Source: Bacteroidales bacterium
Lineage (GTDB): Bacteria; Bacteroidota; Bacteroidia; Bacteroidales; UBA932
Assembly (NCBI GenBank): GCA_017447815.1
Contig: JAFSMS010000032.1
Span: forward strand, 1-43,774
DNA length: 43,774 bases
Direction: 5' to 3'
The notes under the pieces were generated by a model. That model had not been told where the DNA came from. It was given only the letters and a program-made list of their open reading frames with translations, and ran no database searches. The position numbers and the translations under genes are program-made. This document shows, in pieces, positions 40,168 to 43,774 of this stretch; positions within the stretch are counted from its first letter, which is position 1, and each line of letters opens with the position of its first letter.

Positions 40168-42110
40168 ATTTTCTTCAGTACGATGGTGCTCTTATAGACG
40201 TTGCAAAGGTGCTCCCAGAAGACCTTGAGGTCGGCATAATTCTCGGGGAGAATCATCATGTCCTTGTTCTGGAACTGGAATTGGACCTGAATCCCGCGGG
40301 CTCCCATCCGTGCGCACTGAAGGCGGAAATAGAGATTGGCGCTGCCGCATTTGACGGCTGCATCCTCTGGAAGTTGCTCTACTTCAAATCCTTCCGGGAT
40401 CTCCAGATTGTAGCGGTAGTTGATGTTTTCGGCATAGGGGAACTCCACCGGAGTATAGCGCACGGGGCTGGAGAAAGCCTGCTGCGAATGGAAGCTGTTC
40501 AGGAAAGGATGCACGTAGATGCGGCCCTGCGCGGTCTGGTGCTCCCTCTCGTAATCGAATTGCAGCCGGGCCGATGAGCCATAAGCCTCCTTGTCATATT
40601 GGAAATCAGTTATTTCCAACTGTCCGTCTTTTTCCAGTTCGGAAATATATTCCTCATCCTTGGAGAACGAACGTGCGTACTCTTTGAGGGAACAGGAGGC
40701 TTCCCCATAGGCCACCTCTTTCCGCTTGCCCACCGCCAGAGCGGAGGCATCCAGGCTTTCCTGGACGACGATGGATGTGAGGTTCTTCCCCAGGGACTGG
40801 AGGTCCACCCAGGCAGGGCTCCCGTCCATGGGATAAAGCCGGGCGTTATCCACTATCAACCCTTCTCCCAGCACGTTCAGGTAGCCGTCGGGTGACGCGG
40901 CGTCATAATAGTAGGATGTTCCGGTTCCGGTCTGGATGCAGAGGATGAGCCGGTCAAAGGCATCCATCCTCACATGGGACTGAATCAGGATTCCTTTTTC
41001 CCTGCTGCGCACCAGCACAGGGTCGGCCTGGATGTCTGCGGCACGCAGTACGCTGGCCATCAGGCCGTTGATGGAGGCGGCATCCGAACTGCCTTCCTTG
41101 AGCATTTGGGAGGCCGGCTTGGGAACGAAGCCGGTGTTTTTGTTCCATTTAACCTTTTCCAGAATGGCCTCCCGGAGGGCGACCACCTTTTCTTCAAGCG
41201 TCTCCCCTTTGTCCAGGGCCGGTTTGAGTTCATCGATGACCTTGCCCTTCGCGTGACATTCCTTGAAGATTTCCGATTTCCGGATCAGGTCATCCACGGA
41301 GGACCAGTTATCGGCAAAAGACTGTACGCTGAAGCCGGGAATCACGATGGATCGGAGCGAGTAACTGGCGGCGGCATAGAACTGGTCCCGGCAGTAGGAA
41401 AAACTTTCATCCGGAAGGGCCGGCATATCGTACAGCACATAGGAGTCCCGGTATAACTGGTAATGCATGTCTCCCAGCATCCGGTCGTTGGAATCGCGCT
41501 TGAAAACGGGCTGCCTGGTTCCGCGGACCTGGCGGCTGAAATCCAGATATTGGAGACAGTCCACATCGGCCTCCAGCCAGTTGATGGGAATCTCCTGCTG
41601 GAAGAAGACATCTTCCAGTTCCGCATAGTTGGCGCTGTTGAAGGTATAGGAAATCTCCACTACGGAGCCCACTTTTACATCCGGGGCCGAGAAGGAAACC
41701 TTTCGAACGCCTTCCGTCACCAGTTCGTCGAAGATGTACTTGCGTGCCAGTTTGGTACTCACCAGCTTGCCGTCCTCCAGGTTATGGGTGACAACCTTGA
41801 TGTTGAATACCGATTCCCCTTTGTTGGCATAGGGGATGCTGAAATCGGCATAAGATTTCCCGTCTTCCTTCAGGATTTTGATGCGGCTGTACGCATTGAC
41901 GGTCTTGTTGATTTCTCCCACGTTGTTGAAGTCGATACACACGTAGGTATAGTCGTAAAGGACTACGGCCGATGCGGTGGTGTCCGGCTCATATTGGGCG
42001 AGGGCTGCTTCTTCCGGGGAAACTTTTCCTTCCCGTTTGTCCAGTTTGATGTGCTGCGCATAGGCCAAAGGGGCGACCAGCAGCAAAATAAAGATAAGAG
42101 TCCGTTTCAT
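40164..42110 (-). CDS. DUF3857 protein with degenerate transglutaminase core
   Basis: 648 aa. The signal peptide is MKRTLIFILLLVAPLAYAQH. The DUF3857 domain follows (TVNAYSRIKILKEDGKSYAD; V-G-S-V-V-E-I-S-Y-T-F). In the transglutaminase-like region the active-site segment, normally G-x-x-D-C, reads G-S-S-D-A344-A-S-I-N, so the catalytic Cys is replaced by Ala. The downstream Y-Y-Y-D-A-A-S-P keeps an Asp. The fold is otherwise complete, suggesting a non-catalytic partner of the next gene product, which keeps its Cys. It follows the methyltransferase by 37 bp on the same strand. Confidence 0.82.
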   Translation of the reverse strand: MKRTLIFILLLVAPLAYAQHIKLDKREGKVSPEEAALAQYEPDTTASAVVLYDYTYVCIDFNNVGEINKTVNAYSRIKILKEDGKSYADFSIPYANKGESVFNIKVVTHNLEDGKLVSTKLARKYIFDELVTEGVRKVSFSAPDVKVGSVVEISYTFNSANYAELEDVFFQQEIPINWLEADVDCLQYLDFSRQVRGTRQPVFKRDSNDRMLGDMHYQLYRDSYVLYDMPALPDESFSYCRDQFYAAASYSLRSIVIPGFSVQSFADNWSSVDDLIRKSEIFKECHAKGKVIDELKPALDKGETLEEKVVALREAILEKVKWNKNTGFVPKPASQMLKEGSSDAASINGLMASVLRAADIQADPVLVRSREKGILIQSHVRMDAFDRLILCIQTGTGTSYYYDAASPDGYLNVLGEGLIVDNARLYPMDGSPAWVDLQSLGKNLTSIVVQESLDASALAVGKRKEVAYGEASCSLKEYARSFSKDEEYISELEKDGQLEITDFQYDKEAYGSSARLQFDYEREHQTAQGRIYVHPFLNSFHSQQAFSSPVRYTPVEFPYAENINYRYNLEIPEGFEVEQLPEDAAVKCGSANLYFRLQCARMGARGIQVQFQFQNKDMMILPENYADLKVFWEHLCNVYKSTIVLKKI

Positions 42111-42147
42111 ATCATAAAGGGGATTATCGTAACAAAACAGTGAGGCG

Positions 42148-43095
42148 CTATCGTTTGAGCCTTACATAAATACTGAGCGGCAACACTTTGCCGAAGGAAT
42201 CGCCCAAAGCCAGTTCCCCTGAAGTCATTTGGGAGAACTGGTTTTTGAATGCCTCCCGCACCACGGTTTCCCCGAGGGCGGCGCTATAGCCGTTGGAATA
42301 GAGGTTGAGGACCATGAAGGCGTCGCGTTCGCCGAGGATGTCGGCCACGTTTTGCAGCAGGCCGAACAGCAGTTCGTCCAGTTTCCATTTTTCGCCGTCC
42401 GGGCCGTGCCCGTAGGCGGGCGGGTCCAGGATGATGCCGTCGTATTTGTTGCCCCGTTTGGCCTCGCGCCGGGCAAACTTGAGGGCGTCTTCCACCACCC
42501 AGCGGATGCCGTCCAGACCGCTTCGCTCCATGTTTTCCCGGGCCCAGGTGACTACCTGGCGCACGGAGTCCAGATGGGTGACGTCGGCCCCGGCGCACTT
42601 GGCGGCGAGGGAGGCGGCCCCGGTATAAGCGAAGAGGTTGAGCACCTTGGGGGCGGGAAGGCCGTTGGCCTTGTGGATGCGCACCAGCCGCGCGGTCTCG
42701 CGGTAGATGAATTCCCAGTTGGGCGCCTGCTCGGGAAATACGCCCACGTGCTTGAAGGCGGTGAGGCCGAGCCGCAGCGACAGATGGAGGTCGCTGGCGG
42801 CGTGGGTTTCGGGATCCGGCTCTCCGTTATAGACGATGCTCCACTGGTCTTCCATCTTTTTGGAGCGTTCCCAGGTGCCGCTGTCCTCCTTGCCGGCCTT
42901 GCCGAAGCCTGCGCCGGGCTTGAAGGTCACATGGCTCAGGCGCTTCCACTCCGTTTCCGGAAGGGAAGGGTCCCAGAGGGCCTTGGGCTCGGGGCGGCGA
43001 AGGACGTATTTGCCGAAGCGTTCCAGTTTCTCTCCCCGGCCGCTGTCCAGGAGTTCGTAGTCTTTCCAATATTGTGCAGGGAATTCGACAGCCAT
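42148..43095 (-). CDS. class I SAM-dependent methyltransferase, RlmI/RlmK-like
   Basis: 315 aa. Motif I is in V-L-N-L-F-A-Y-T-G-A-A-S-L-A, the acidic ribose-binding strand in T-H-L-D-S, and the catalytic D-P-P-A-Y-G-H-G-P at about residue 225. This matches the 23S rRNA cytosine C5 / N-type large-subunit methyltransferase group, often annotated only as class I SAM methyltransferase. The rRNA target cannot be set by eye. It is divergent from pgk, with overlapping promoters in the 67-bp gap. Confidence 0.82.
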   Translation of the reverse strand: MAVEFPAQYWKDYELLDSGRGEKLERFGKYVLRRPEPKALWDPSLPETEWKRLSHVTFKPGAGFGKAGKEDSGTWERSKKMEDQWSIVYNGEPDPETHAASDLHLSLRLGLTAFKHVGVFPEQAPNWEFIYRETARLVRIHKANGLPAPKVLNLFAYTGAASLAAKCAGADVTHLDSVRQVVTWARENMERSGLDGIRWVVEDALKFARREAKRGNKYDGIILDPPAYGHGPDGEKWKLDELLFGLLQNVADILGERDAFMVLNLYSNGYSAALGETVVREAFKNQFSQMTSGELALGDSFGKVLPLSIYVRLKR

Positions 43096-43099
43096 AACT

Positions 43100-43130
43100 T
43101 TTGAATTTTGTGCAAAGATAGTTAAATTTG
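43100..43130 (+). promoter_or_regulatory. pgk promoter, overlapping a reverse promoter
   Basis: TTTG (43100-43103), 19 bp, then TAAATTTG (43123-43130): both Bacteroidetes promoter elements, 32 bp before the pgk ATG. Within the spacer, CAAAGATA (43113-43120) reads TATCTTTG on the minus strand, 17 bp before the methyltransferase start, so the two promoters physically overlap. Confidence 0.7.
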
Positions 43131-43162
43131 CAGACTGGAATACAATTTAAAGCTATATATCC

Positions 43163-43774
43163 ATGCAACAATTCATTGACAAGTACGACTTCAAAGGCAA
43201 GAAGGCCATCGTACGCGTAGACTTCAACGTCCCCCTCAACGAAAATTTCGAAATCACGGACGACACCCGCATCCGCCGTGCCATGCCCACCCTCAAGAAG
43301 GTGCTCGCAGAAGGCGGTTCCCTCATCATCATGTCCCACCTGGGCCGTCCCAAGAAAGTGGATCCCAAATTCTCCCTCAAGCACATCGTGGCCCATGTGA
43401 GCGAGTGCCTGGGCGTTCCCGTCCAGTTCGCCGACGACTGCCAGAAGGCCAAGGCCCAGGCCGATGCCCTGAAGCCCGGTGAGGCCCTCCTCCTGGAAAA
43501 CCTCCGCTTCTATGCCGAGGAAGAAGGCAAGCCGCGCGGCCTCGCAGAGGACGCCACCGACGAGGAGAAGAAAGCCGCCAAGGCTGCCGTGAAGGCCTCC
43601 CAGAAAGAGTTCGTCAAAACCCTTGCCTCCTATGCCGACTGCTACATCAACGACGCTTTCGGCACCGCCCACCGTGCCCATGCCTCCACCGCCCTCATCG
43701 CCGAGTACTTCCCCAATGACAAGATGTTCGGCTACCTGATGGAAGGCGAAATCAAGGCCATCGACAACGTGCTC
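43163..43774 (+). CDS. pgk: phosphoglycerate kinase, 3' end beyond window
   Basis: The first 204 codons are present. Diagnostic segments: [17 protein letters not shown] and L-L-L-E-N-L-R-F-Y, then a charged insertion (about 117-147, with [11 protein letters not shown]) common in Bacteroidales PGKs, and [13 protein letters not shown]. The enzyme makes ATP from 1,3-bisphosphoglycerate in glycolysis. Cut by the right edge at 43774. Confidence 0.95.
   Translation, partial: MQQFIDKYDFKGKKAIVRVDFNVPLNENFEITDDTRIRRAMPTLKKVLAEGGSLIIMSHLGRPKKVDPKFSLKHIVAHVSECLGVPVQFADDCQKAKAQADALKPGEALLLENLRFYAEEEGKPRGLAEDATDEEKKAAKAAVKASQKEFVKTLASYADCYINDAFGTAHRAHASTALIAEYFPNDKMFGYLMEGEIKAIDNVL

Noticed and set aside
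1-43774. tRNA, rRNA or integrase/attachment-site signs of an integrated element
   Set aside because: No cloverleaf, rRNA segment, integrase or transposase gene could be recognised by eye in either strand.

Overview
The window looks like a chromosomal segment of a member of the order Bacteroidales. Three things point there: promoter boxes of the Bacteroidetes type (TAnnTTTG, sometimes with an upstream TTG/TTTG about 19 bp away), the near absence of Shine-Dalgarno sites, and family content typical of that order (NVEALA peptides, BF3164/DUF4934-type 6-bladed propeller lipoproteins, DUF4271, DUF2723, DUF3857, and the insertion in phosphoglycerate kinase). I cannot assign a genus.

Layout. (1) 1-1248, minus strand: a TPR lipoprotein/membrane sensor that runs off the left edge, preceded by a strongly structured, probably non-coding RNA region ending in an intrinsic terminator (about 1291-1502, minus). 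(2) 1676-12038, plus strand: an AT-richer accessory island built from repeated units. A short membrane-anchored, Cys-rich NVEALA-type peptide gene is followed at once by a beta-propeller lipoprotein gene, four times over (2648/2899, 4003/4310, 6892/7202, 10848/11116). Interspersed are a DUF3244-like secreted protein, a thioredoxin-fold lipoprotein plus the broken remnant of another, an N-terminally truncated O-antigen-ligase/TPR protein sitting on a recombination scar, and a large fusion of signal peptidase I, transglutaminase and a discoidin-like domain. This is the best candidate for an undescribed system: exported Cys-rich peptides with dedicated surface lipoproteins, a processing peptidase and a crosslinking-type domain. 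(3) 12097-20669, plus: a GC-rich TolC-MFP-RND-RND efflux operon with two different RND pumps. (4) 20704-22056: an organophosphate:phosphate antiporter-type MFS gene with its own promoter.

(5) 22057-22589: a gene-free interval carrying two copies of a 107-bp palindromic element and three small hairpin repeats. (6) 22590-28875, minus: an overlapping operon malQ - SGNH hydrolase - rsgA - MATE transporter. The MATE gene has a third 107-bp element and two in-frame tandem repeats inside its coding sequence. A perfect 44-bp tandem duplication containing a dyad lies upstream of malQ. (7) 29073-32183, plus: a housekeeping operon SUI1 - DUF4271 - hemD-like - rnpA - yidD - ubiE/menG. (8) 32234-35092: an acyl-adenylating ligase and acyl carrier protein, convergent with a GNAT-like protein; together they suggest lipid (possibly sphingolipid) synthesis. 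(9) 35165-38275: a DUF2723 membrane protein with C-terminal TPR-like helices. (10) 38290-43095, minus: a SAM methyltransferase and two DUF3857/transglutaminase-like proteins, one of which lacks the catalytic Cys. (11) 43163-end: the start of pgk, divergent from the methyltransferase with overlapping promoters.

All assignments come from reading the sequence and family knowledge; no database search was run.
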